Positions 19,254 through 26,596 of a stretch of 64,000 nucleotides of DNA are shown piece by piece (positions within the stretch are counted from its first letter, which is position 1; each line of letters begins with the position of its first letter). Under the pieces are notes generated by a model that was given only the letters and a program-made list of their open reading frames with translations, did not search any database and was not told where the DNA came from. The DNA is from CG1-02-35-72 sp045046885 (GTDB lineage: Bacteria; Bacteroidota; Bacteroidia; Flavobacteriales; Flavobacteriaceae): contig JASFYX010000011.1 of NCBI GenBank assembly GCA_045046885.1, positions 1 through 64,000 of the forward strand. Reading direction: 5' to 3'. The translations under genes and the position numbers were made by a program.

Positions 19254-19751
19254 TTAAATGGCTTTTAAAGCATCGTCGTAATTAGGCTCGTCAACTATTT
19301 CTGGTACTTGCTGATTGTATTTTACTACACCATTTTCGTCAAGAACAATAACCACTCTTGAATGTAAATGTGCCAAGGGACCATCGGTAATTTCTAAATT
19401 GTAATCTTTACCAAATTGTCCTGTAGCAAAATCAGATAAAGTAATGACGTTTTCAAGCCCTTCTGCGCCGCAAAAACGACCTTGAGCAAAGGGCAAATCT
19501 CTAGAAATACACAATACTTTTGTATTGTCTAAATCGGCAGCAGCTTTATTAAACTGACGCACAGAAGCCGCACAAGTACCTGTATCTAAACTGGGGAAAA
19601 TATTTAATATGAGTTTTGAGCCTTTATAATCGGCCAAGCTTACTTGAGATAAGTTACCTGCTGTTAAAGAAAAATCGGGTGCTTTAGAACCTACTTGAGG
19701 GATTGTTCCTAAAGTATTTACTGCATTGCCTTTTAATGTAATTGCTGCCAT
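19254..19751 (-). CDS. tpx: Thiol peroxidase
   Basis: Atypical 2-Cys peroxiredoxin (165 residues) that reduces H2O2 and lipid hydroperoxides using thioredoxin. The peroxidatic Cys is in LDTGTCAASVRQF and the resolving Cys in GRFCGAEG, the Tpx arrangement. N-terminus FSLTAGNL and the LHSRVVIVLDENG strand are typical. It lies after a second peroxidase gene (20502-19870), separated by a terminator-like hairpin, so it may be expressed partly independently. Confidence 0.5.
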   Translation of the reverse strand: MAAITLKGNAVNTLGTIPQVGSKAPDFSLTAGNLSQVSLADYKGSKLILNIFPSLDTGTCAASVRQFNKAAADLDNTKVLCISRDLPFAQGRFCGAEGLENVITLSDFATGQFGKDYNLEITDGPLAHLHSRVVIVLDENGVVKYNQQVPEIVDEPNYDDALKAI

Positions 19752-19811
19752 AATGAATGTTTTATATTAATTATTAATAGTCTTTTTATTGTGTCTCAAA
19801 AGTAGTAAAAA

Positions 19812-19846
19812 ATAAAAACTCTTTAGCCAAAGCCAAAGAGTTTTTA
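19812..19846 (-). terminator. Terminator or attenuator between the two peroxidase genes
   Basis: Perfect arms ATAAAAACTCTTT (19812-19824) and AAAGAGTTTTTAT (19834-19846), with short GC pairs in the loop and A/T-rich ends. On the - strand it follows the peroxiredoxin stop by about 24 bases. It may allow partial read-through to tpx. Confidence 0.5.
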
Positions 19847-19869
19847 TAGTTAGTAGTAAGATGTATTTA

Positions 19870-20502
19870 TTAGTTCTTAGATAGGTAATTAGCCACACCC
19901 TCATGGGTCGCTTCTAAACCTTCTTTTGAACTGTTCCAGTTAGCAGGACATGCCTCACCATTTTCTTCGTTAAATTGTAATGCCTCAACCATTCTTATAG
20001 CTTCATCAACATTTCTACCGAGTGGTAAATCGTTTACCAATTGGTGACGTACTATACCTTCTTTATCTATTAAAAACAATCCGCGATAAGCAATTAATTC
20101 GCCTGTGGCAGTCATTTCACCGTCTTCATTCCAATCGAAATCACCTGCTAAAACATCGTAGTTTGCAGAAATCGTTTTATTAGTATCGGCTACTATTGGA
20201 TAAGTAACGCCTTTAATCCCACCTTCTGCTTTAGGTACTTGCAACCAGCCCCAATGTGATTGTTCGGTATCTGTTGAAGCGGCTACAACCGCTACATTAA
20301 GTGCTTCAAATTTTGCTAAATTTTCTTGAAATGCGTGTAACTCTGTGGGACACACAAACGTAAAGTCTTTTGGATAAAAGAAAAGTACAACGTACTTATT
20401 ACCCAAATATTGGTCTAATGAAAAGTTTTCTACAAATTCGCCGCCGTTTACTACAGCCTGCGCATTAAATTGTGGTGCTTTTTTACCTACTAATACAGCC
20501 AT
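19870..20502 (-). CDS. Peroxiredoxin, typical 2-Cys (AhpC/TSA family)
   Basis: A 210-residue peroxidase. The peroxidatic Cys is in FTFVCPTELHAF (about residue 52) and the resolving Cys in GEACPANW (about 170), as in typical 2-Cys enzymes that form disulfide-linked dimers and decamers. It reduces hydrogen peroxide in the cytoplasm. First gene of a long - strand run, with a good promoter (TATATTTG) 26 bases before the ATG. No ahpF reductase gene is adjacent, so thioredoxin is the likely electron donor. Confidence 0.5.
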   Translation of the reverse strand: MAVLVGKKAPQFNAQAVVNGGEFVENFSLDQYLGNKYVVLFFYPKDFTFVCPTELHAFQENLAKFEALNVAVVAASTDTEQSHWGWLQVPKAEGGIKGVTYPIVADTNKTISANYDVLAGDFDWNEDGEMTATGELIAYRGLFLIDKEGIVRHQLVNDLPLGRNVDEAIRMVEALQFNEENGEACPANWNSSKEGLEATHEGVANYLSKN

Positions 20503-20527
20503 TTTTATTTTATTTTAAGTTATAGTG

Positions 20528-20561
20528 CAAATATAATATCCAAATTACGACTATACACAAA
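20528..20561 (-). promoter_or_regulatory. Promoter of the peroxiredoxin gene (TTTG and TATATTTG)
   Basis: On the - strand a TTTG (20561-20558) lies 22 bases before TATATTTG (20535-20528), close to the Bacteroidota -33/-7 arrangement. The -7 box ends 25 bases ahead of the start codon. Confidence 0.5.
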
Positions 20562-20642
20562 TCGTTATACAGAATTTCTATTGTAGTATAAATTTTGTTT
20601 ATATTGAAAAATAATTAGCACTTTTTTAACAAGAAATTACTT

Positions 20643-20650
20643 TAGTTTTG
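20643..20650 (+). promoter_or_regulatory. -7 element TAGTTTTG before the exported protein gene
   Basis: A TAnnTTTG match 14 bases upstream of the ATG at 20665, implying a very short leader. It is divergent to the peroxiredoxin promoter in the same 162-base gap. Confidence 0.5.
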
Positions 20651-20664
20651 TGACAAATATTTAA

Positions 20665-21369
20665 ATGAGTAAAAACGTCGTTTTAGGATTTCTTTTTTGT
20701 CTACTATTTTTAGTCGGCACTCCTATTGCTATGGCTCAAACAAAGTCAAAAACAAAAAAGGACACTTTAAAAAATCCTTTTTTAACAGATTATAAAAACA
20801 ATCTTAAAACCCTTAACTTTTCTATATCTGATAAGATTGCCAAACTTCCAAAGGTAGTTATGCCAAAAAACAATAATTTTAATTTTAGACCCAGCGATAA
20901 AAACTATTACAATTTTTTTAATCCCAAACCTAAACGCAGCTTTAATCAGCCAAAAATAAAAGAAAACGACATCCTAAAAATAAAATATTTTAACGGTAAA
21001 AAAATTACTAATAGAGAACCCAAAGTTAAAAGCACTTATAGCTTGGGTACTTTTTACACACCTACTAATTTGGTACGAATTGAGGTACGAGATTTTGGAT
21101 TAGAAGATGGCGACCGCATTAAAATTTATTTAAACGGCGAAGTAGTTCAAGAATCGGTTACCTTAAAAAATCGGTTTTATTTTATAAATATCTACTTAAA
21201 AAAAGGCTTTAATACCATTTCTATTAAAGCACTTAACCAAGGTTATGCAGGGCCCAATACAGCCGAATTAGAAATTTACGACGGCAAAGGTACTCTTATG
21301 ACAGCCCATACTTGGAATATAAGCACGGGGCAAGTGGTTTCTACAGGTGTTGTAAGAACCGAAAAATAA
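20665..21369 (+). CDS. Exported protein of unknown function
   Basis: 234 residues with a signal peptide (about 1-24, ending AMAQ), a Lys/Asn-rich middle (25-110) and a C-terminal beta-rich domain (about 115-230; RIEVRDFGLEDGDRIKIYL, NTISIKALNQGYAGPNTAEL). The pattern looks like a small beta-sandwich that binds something at the envelope. I recognise it only as a conserved Flavobacteriaceae type, with no assigned role. It has its own promoter element. Confidence 0.5.
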   Translation: MSKNVVLGFLFCLLFLVGTPIAMAQTKSKTKKDTLKNPFLTDYKNNLKTLNFSISDKIAKLPKVVMPKNNNFNFRPSDKNYYNFFNPKPKRSFNQPKIKENDILKIKYFNGKKITNREPKVKSTYSLGTFYTPTNLVRIEVRDFGLEDGDRIKIYLNGEVVQESVTLKNRFYFINIYLKKGFNTISIKALNQGYAGPNTAELEIYDGKGTLMTAHTWNISTGQVVSTGVVRTEK

Positions 21370-21450
21370 GGAAGTTTAACTTGACTTTACCAATAAAACT
21401 AACTAGCTTCGCTTAGCTTTAAACCGTTATTTTTTTTAAAATCTCTCTCT

Positions 21451-21960
21451 ATGAAAATTGTAACCCTATTTATGTTAAGTCTAGGCTTCATTTCATGTAA
21501 TCAATCTTCCAATTCAAATACCCAAAAATTACAAAATCGTATTAACAGCCTCGAAAAACAAATTGCTCAATCGTATAAACCGGGGTTTGGCGAATTGATG
21601 GGCAACATTCAAACACATCACGCCAAATTGTGGTTTGCCGGCACCAACAAAAACTGGAAGTTGGCCGATTTCGAAATTCACGAACTCATAGAAAACGTGG
21701 AAAATATCACACTTTTTAACTCAGACCGAAAAGAAAGTGCGCTAGTAGATATGATTAATCCCGACTTAGACAGTCTTAAAATGAGTATTAAAAATAAAGA
21801 TATTAAAGCCTTTAAAAGTCATTATATAACAATGACAAATACCTGCAATAAATGTCATAGTTTAACTCATTTTGATTTTAATATTGTTACTGTTCCTAAA
21901 GTGTCTAGCTTTAGCAATCAAGAATTTAGCATAAATAAAAAAACCTATATTTGTAAATAG
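21451..21960 (+). CDS. Small lipoprotein with a single CxxCH haem motif
   Basis: 169 residues. The lipoprotein signal ends with lipobox FISC (Cys16), then a short Q/N-rich coiled segment (about 25-40). The middle is helical and His-rich (HHAKLWFAGTNKNWKLADFEIHELIE). CNKCH at residues 132-136 would bind one c-type haem covalently in the periplasm. The fold resembles four-helix cytochrome domains, with His pairs early in the chain available as ligands, but that is inference. No haem lyase or oxidoreductase is adjacent. Confidence 0.5.
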   Translation: MKIVTLFMLSLGFISCNQSSNSNTQKLQNRINSLEKQIAQSYKPGFGELMGNIQTHHAKLWFAGTNKNWKLADFEIHELIENVENITLFNSDRKESALVDMINPDLDSLKMSIKNKDIKAFKSHYITMTNTCNKCHSLTHFDFNIVTVPKVSSFSNQEFSINKKTYICK

Positions 21961-21993
21961 AAAAATACAGAATTAACATATAAAACCATAAAT

Positions 21994-22428
21994 ATGAATA
22001 CAAAATTAAATATTAAAGGATTTATTTCAAATTTATTAATTGCTGTATTTATTTTAACAGCAAGTTCTGTATTAACTGCCCAAAAAAAGAAACTCAATGA
22101 TTTAAAACACTTTATAATTATTATTGAGAATACTGAAAACGGTATAAAAATGCAAAATATTCAGGGATGTGCTTGGCTTGATTTGACATTTAGCTTTATC
22201 AACAACCCTCGAGCAATTGATGAATATGGAATGACAAAATCAAACAAAGCCCCTTCTTATAAACATAAAGACGCTAATCTTGCTAACTTCCTATTCACTG
22301 TAAAAAAAACAAAAAAAGGTGTTGTTCTTAAAGGGATTAAGGGAACTGCATGGACTGATTTAAGTTTTTCTTTAGCTAAAAATGAAAAAAAAGCAATTGA
22401 TGAATACGGAATGACAACCCTTAATTAA
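21994..22428 (+). CDS. Exported protein made of two tandem repeats
   Basis: 144 residues: a signal peptide (about 1-29, ending TAQ), then two copies of one unit at residues 40-81 and 99-141. Both follow the plan of a beta hairpin, G-I-K-x-x-x-I-x-G-x-A-W-x-D-L-x-F-S and AIDEYGMT at the end. The first copy has Cys where the second has Thr (GCAW against GTAW). The function is unknown. A very stable hairpin terminator lies about 90 bases downstream. Confidence 0.5.
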   Translation: MNTKLNIKGFISNLLIAVFILTASSVLTAQKKKLNDLKHFIIIIENTENGIKMQNIQGCAWLDLTFSFINNPRAIDEYGMTKSNKAPSYKHKDANLANFLFTVKKTKKGVVLKGIKGTAWTDLSFSLAKNEKKAIDEYGMTTLN

Positions 22429-22520
22429 AACTTACTATCAATACATCCTAAAACAATCCTGAAAATTTCGGGTCAGGATACCCCCGTCCAGACAGACATT
22501 TATATGTAGAATAAAATTTA

Positions 22521-22558
22521 GTGATACGATGACTCGGAGTCATCGTATCACTTTTTTT
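22521..22558 (+). terminator. Strong terminator with perfect 15-base arms and one-base spacer
   Basis: GTGATACGATGACTC (22521-22535) and GAGTCATCGTATCAC (22537-22551) are perfect complements around a single G, followed by T7. It terminates the + transcript from 21994, and the T-run meets the stop codon of the convergent lpd gene. In practice the loop must open to about five bases. Confidence 0.5.
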
Positions 22559-23946
22559 TATAAGTGAATTACCTCACCGTAAGCGGCCGCTACAGCTTCC
22601 ATAACAGCTTCGCTCATTGTTGGATGAGGATGTATGGCTTTTAATATTTCGTGCCCCGTCGTTTCTAGTTTACGTGCTACAACGGCTTCGGCAATCATAT
22701 CGGTTACGCCGGCACCTATCATATGACAGCCCAACCACTCACCGTACTTCGCATCGAAAATTACTTTTACAAAACCATCGGGTGTGCCGGCGGCTTTGGC
22801 TTTTCCTGAAGCTGAAAATGGGAATTTCCCTATTTTTAAATCGTAGCCTTGTTCTTTGGCTTTGGCTTCGGTTAAACCGACACTGGCAATCTCTGGCGTA
22901 GCATAAGTACAGCCGGGAATATTGCCATAATCAACGGGTTGTGTATTTAAACCTGCTAGTTTTTCTACACAGGTAATACCTTCAGCCGAAGCTACATGCG
23001 CTAAAGCAGGTCCTGGAACCACATCGCCAATAGCGAAGTATCCGGGGATATTGGTTTGGTAGAAATCGTTCACCAAAATTTTATCGCGATCGGTGGCTAT
23101 ACCTACATCTTCTAGACCTATATTTTCTATATTCGATTTAATCCCTACAGCCGATAAAACAACATCAGCTTCAAGCGTTTCTTCGCCTTTTTTGGTTTTA
23201 ACTTTAGCAATAACTCCTTTACCTGAAGTATCAACCGATTCTACAGAAGCATTGGTCATTACTTTAATACCCGACTTTTTAAACGAGCGTTGTAATTGTT
23301 TTGACACATCAACATCTTCTACAGGCACCATATTTGGTAAAAATTCTACCACGGTAACTTCTGTCCCCATAGTGTGATAGAAATAAGCGAACTCAACTCC
23401 TATAGCCCCAGAACCTACAACAATCATTTTTTTAGGTTGCTTTGGCAATGTCATAGCTTCACGATAACCAATTACTTTTTTACCATCTTGAGGTAAATTG
23501 GGCAATTCTTTTGAGCGCGCTCCTGTGGCTATGATGATGTTTTTAGCTTGGTATTCTGTTACTTTACCATCGGCATCGGTCACGTCAACTTTATGATTGG
23601 GTTTTATTTTTCCAAAACCATTAATGACGTCAATTTTATTCTTTTTCATCAAAAACTGAACGCCTTTACTCATACCATCGGCCACATTACGACTGCGTTG
23701 CACAACGGCACTAAAATCTTTGTCAATACTCTTGGCTTTTAATCCGTAAGCTTCAACGTGTTTTAAATAGTCGTACACTTGGGCACTTTTTAATAGTGCT
23801 TTGGTAGGAATACACCCCCAGTTAAGGCAGATACCACCGAGATTTTCTTTTTCTATAACGGCGACTTTAAATCCTAATTGTGAAGCTCTTATGGCTGTTA
23901 CATAACCGCCTGGACCACTTCCTAAAATAATGATATCGTAATTCAT
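22558..23946 (-). CDS. lpdA: Dihydrolipoyl dehydrogenase (E3)
   Basis: FAD-dependent flavoenzyme that reoxidises the lipoyl arms of the pyruvate, 2-oxoglutarate and branched-chain dehydrogenases or the glycine cleavage system. FAD-binding GSGPGGYV near the N-terminus, redox-active disulfide in GGICLNWGCIPTKAL (about residues 40-45), NAD-binding GSGAIGVEFA, second FAD motif FAIGDV, and C-terminal HPHPTMSEA with the catalytic His-Glu pair. 462 residues is normal. It stands alone here, without E1 or E2 genes. Its substrate proteins need LipA (9483). Confidence 0.5.
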   Translation of the reverse strand: MNYDIIILGSGPGGYVTAIRASQLGFKVAVIEKENLGGICLNWGCIPTKALLKSAQVYDYLKHVEAYGLKAKSIDKDFSAVVQRSRNVADGMSKGVQFLMKKNKIDVINGFGKIKPNHKVDVTDADGKVTEYQAKNIIIATGARSKELPNLPQDGKKVIGYREAMTLPKQPKKMIVVGSGAIGVEFAYFYHTMGTEVTVVEFLPNMVPVEDVDVSKQLQRSFKKSGIKVMTNASVESVDTSGKGVIAKVKTKKGEETLEADVVLSAVGIKSNIENIGLEDVGIATDRDKILVNDFYQTNIPGYFAIGDVVPGPALAHVASAEGITCVEKLAGLNTQPVDYGNIPGCTYATPEIASVGLTEAKAKEQGYDLKIGKFPFSASGKAKAAGTPDGFVKVIFDAKYGEWLGCHMIGAGVTDMIAEAVVARKLETTGHEILKAIHPHPTMSEAVMEAVAAAYGEVIHL

Positions 23947-24051
23947 ATTATGTGTTTTTGAAACTTAATTTTAAGAATGCAAAGTAAAGAAATATTTAGC
24001 AAAAGATTTAATAATTCCATTTCTTGTATTAAATACAAGGTCATTTAAATT

Positions 24052-25287
24052 TTAATCAAATTTTATAGCTTTAACAGGACTTATTTTGGTTACAATAATA
24101 GACGGAATTAAAAGCATTAAGACACATAAAATTAAGGTGCCCACGTTTAAAGCCACTATCTGATAGACATCTATATAAACAGGGACGGCTTTTACGTAAT
24201 AAGTCTCAGCATTTAAAGTAACAAGCTTGAATTTATACTGTAAAAATAACAATGATAAACCAATTAAATTACCCCAAAACAATCCTTTAACAATAAGATA
24301 GGCGGCATTGTATAAAAATATTTTTCTGATACTCCAATTGGCATTTCCTAAGGCTTTTAAAATACCTATCATTTGTGTGCGTTCTAAAATAAGAACGAGT
24401 AAAGCTGTTATCATATTAATACCCGCAATTAGAATCATAATAGCAATTATAACTGTTATGTTGACATCAAATAGGCTTAACCAATCGAATAAGGCAGGAA
24501 ACTTATCTTTTATACTTTGCGCATTTAAAGTAGCTGCAGTGGCGGCATAAATGGCATTACTTTTAGTGTCTAAAGTTTTAAAATCATCTAATAAAATTTC
24601 GAAACCTCCTACTTTATCATTACCCCATTTGTTAATTTTTTGAAGGTGCTTTATATCTCCTATTATATAATTTTCATCGAATTCTGCAAAAGAAGTATTG
24701 TACAAACCAACAATTTTGAGCACTCTTAAATTGGGGGATTTGTTGGGGTCGTTTTTAACAAAAAATAAGTTGAACTTATCGCCCAATTTTAATCCCATCC
24801 TATTGGCAATTGTGGTAGAAATAAGAACGTCATTTGAAGGGCGCCCTTTAAAATTAAGGGTATGACCAGCGGTAATGTACGTTTTAAAATAATCCCAATT
24901 GTAATCTGTAGAAATACCTTTAAAAATGACGCCTTCAAAATCTTTTGCAGTTCTGATAAGACCCGCCTTCGTCGCAAAAACATGAACGTTTTTAATACCC
25001 GATATATCTTTAAATTCGGGATAAAAATCTTGATTTTTGTCTATCGGATTTACTGTTATTTCAGAGTTATTATTGTCGTAATTAGTAATTTGAACATGTC
25101 CTTGAAAAGCGGCTACTTTTTCGCGAATTTTATGTTGTAATCCCACGCCAGTGGCCACAGAAATCAACATCACAATCATTCCCAAAGCAATGGCGGTAAT
25201 GGCAATTTTTATTATTGGTGCCGAAATACTACTTTTACCTTGTTTAGAAAAGATGATGCGCTTGGCAATAAATAACTCGTAATTCAA
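24052..25287 (-). CDS. FtsX/LolE-type ABC transporter permease
   Basis: 411-residue permease with the MacB/FtsX layout: one N-terminal helix (about 22-45), a large periplasmic domain (about 50-270) and three C-terminal helices (about 275-400). The N-terminus ELFIAKRI and the C-terminal SPVKAIKFD are typical of the lipoprotein-releasing LolC/E subfamily. No ATPase gene is adjacent. The start is TTG at 25287, supported by homologous starts of the form MNxELFIAKR; no ATG is available nearby. It is probably involved in lipoprotein release or envelope remodelling. Confidence 0.5.
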   Translation of the reverse strand: MNYELFIAKRIIFSKQGKSSISAPIIKIAITAIALGMIVMLISVATGVGLQHKIREKVAAFQGHVQITNYDNNNSEITVNPIDKNQDFYPEFKDISGIKNVHVFATKAGLIRTAKDFEGVIFKGISTDYNWDYFKTYITAGHTLNFKGRPSNDVLISTTIANRMGLKLGDKFNLFFVKNDPNKSPNLRVLKIVGLYNTSFAEFDENYIIGDIKHLQKINKWGNDKVGGFEILLDDFKTLDTKSNAIYAATAATLNAQSIKDKFPALFDWLSLFDVNITVIIAIMILIAGINMITALLVLILERTQMIGILKALGNANWSIRKIFLYNAAYLIVKGLFWGNLIGLSLLFLQYKFKLVTLNAETYYVKAVPVYIDVYQIVALNVGTLILCVLMLLIPSIIVTKISPVKAIKFD

Positions 25288-25305
25288 AATTTAAAATTCA
25301 ATATA

Positions 25306-26529
25306 ATGCTCAAAAATACATATTTCTTTTTGGTTTCTCTAGTTCTTTTAGGGCTTGTTTCTTGTAATGAATTATCCTCTAAAAATTCAGTTGTAAAAAC
25401 CAATTCTAAAAAAATAAACACAAAGTCTATAGAAGTAGGCGCCAGTCAATTAAATGACTACCTATCCTTACTTAAAAACAAAAAAGTAGCTGTAGTGGCC
25501 AACCAAACCAGTGTCATTTTTAAAAAAGATACGACTTTTACCCACTTGGTAGATTCGCTCTTAAGTTTAGGCATAAACATTAAAAAAGTTTTTGCGCCCG
25601 AACACGGTTTTCGTGGTCAAGCCGATGCCGGAGAGCACGTAGCCAACGGTATTGACAGCAAAACAGGCTTGCCCATAATTTCGCTTTACGGCAAAAATAG
25701 AAAACCTTCACAAAATCAATTAAAAGGTATTGATATTGTGGTTTTTGACATACAAGATGTGGGCGTACGTTTTTACACTTATATTTCTACTTTACATTAC
25801 GTAATGGAGGCTTGCGCCGAAGCCGGTATTGCTGTTATTGTTTTAGACCGCCCCAATCCTAATGGGCATTATGTTGACGGCCCTGTTTTAGAACCGGCTT
25901 ACAAAAGTTTTGTAGGGATGCATACTGTGCCATTAGTTTACGGGATGACCATTGGCGAATATGCCCACATGATAAACGGTGAGAATTGGCTGACGAACGG
26001 TTTAAAATGTGATTTAAAAGTTATTAAACTCAAAAATTACACCCATAAATCTAAGTACTATTTGCCCATAAAACCCTCGCCCAATTTACCCAATGCCAAA
26101 GCGGTGAATCTATATGCCAGTTTGGCTCTATTTGAAGGAACCATTATAAGTTGTGGGCGTGGTACCGAAACACAATTTCAAATTTTTGGTGCACCAAGTC
26201 TCCCCGCCTCTAAATACACCTACACATTTACGCCACATAGTAATTTTGGTTCAAAATATCCTAAATTTAAAGATGTTCTTTGTTATGGTAAAGATTTAAG
26301 AAATTCTAAATATTTGTCGGCCTTTAATTTAGAATGGCTTTTAAGTGCCTACAAAAACAGCCCCGATAAAAAGCATTTTTTTAATAAGTTCTTTACTAAA
26401 TTAGCCGGCACCAAAAAGCTAGAACAACAAATTAAACAAGGCTTGACTGAAAAGGCTATCAAAAAAACTTGGCAAAAAGATTTAAAAAAATTTAGGAAAG
26501 TAAGAAAACAGTATCTGCTTTATAAGTAG
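25306..26529 (+). CDS. namZ: DUF1343 exo-N-acetylmuramidase (NamZ type), lipoprotein
   Basis: 407 residues. Lipoprotein signal with lipobox LVSC (Cys20), then a DUF1343 domain. Hallmarks are VVANQTSV, KVFAPEHGFRG, the FDIQDVGVRFYTYISTL strand and the VLDRPNPNG segment. Members of this family (NamZ, GH171) release MurNAc from the non-reducing end of peptidoglycan fragments, feeding cell-wall recycling. The start faces the FtsX-type permease divergently, only 18 bases apart. It is the last core gene before the accessory segment at 26.5 kb. Confidence 0.5.
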   Translation: MLKNTYFFLVSLVLLGLVSCNELSSKNSVVKTNSKKINTKSIEVGASQLNDYLSLLKNKKVAVVANQTSVIFKKDTTFTHLVDSLLSLGINIKKVFAPEHGFRGQADAGEHVANGIDSKTGLPIISLYGKNRKPSQNQLKGIDIVVFDIQDVGVRFYTYISTLHYVMEACAEAGIAVIVLDRPNPNGHYVDGPVLEPAYKSFVGMHTVPLVYGMTIGEYAHMINGENWLTNGLKCDLKVIKLKNYTHKSKYYLPIKPSPNLPNAKAVNLYASLALFEGTIISCGRGTETQFQIFGAPSLPASKYTYTFTPHSNFGSKYPKFKDVLCYGKDLRNSKYLSAFNLEWLLSAYKNSPDKKHFFNKFFTKLAGTKKLEQQIKQGLTEKAIKKTWQKDLKKFRKVRKQYLLYK

Positions 26530-26551
26530 CTATTTTTAGCCGATAAATAGT

Positions 26552-26559
26552 TATATTTG
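26552..26559 (+). promoter_or_regulatory. -7 element TATATTTG just outside the cassette boundary
   Basis: An exact TAnnTTTG match 37 bases before the DUF4365 start and 14 bases before the proposed cassette boundary GTTAGCCCAC (26574). If the gene is a cassette, this promoter belongs to the host side and drives whatever is inserted, as Pc does in integrons. Confidence 0.5.
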
Positions 26560-26596
26560 GTGGGTTATAACAAGTTAGCCCACATTAAAACCAACA

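Noticed and set aside
22617..22901. Open frame on + within lpd
   Set aside because: It is an antisense shadow of the dehydrogenase gene with no coding signature of its own.
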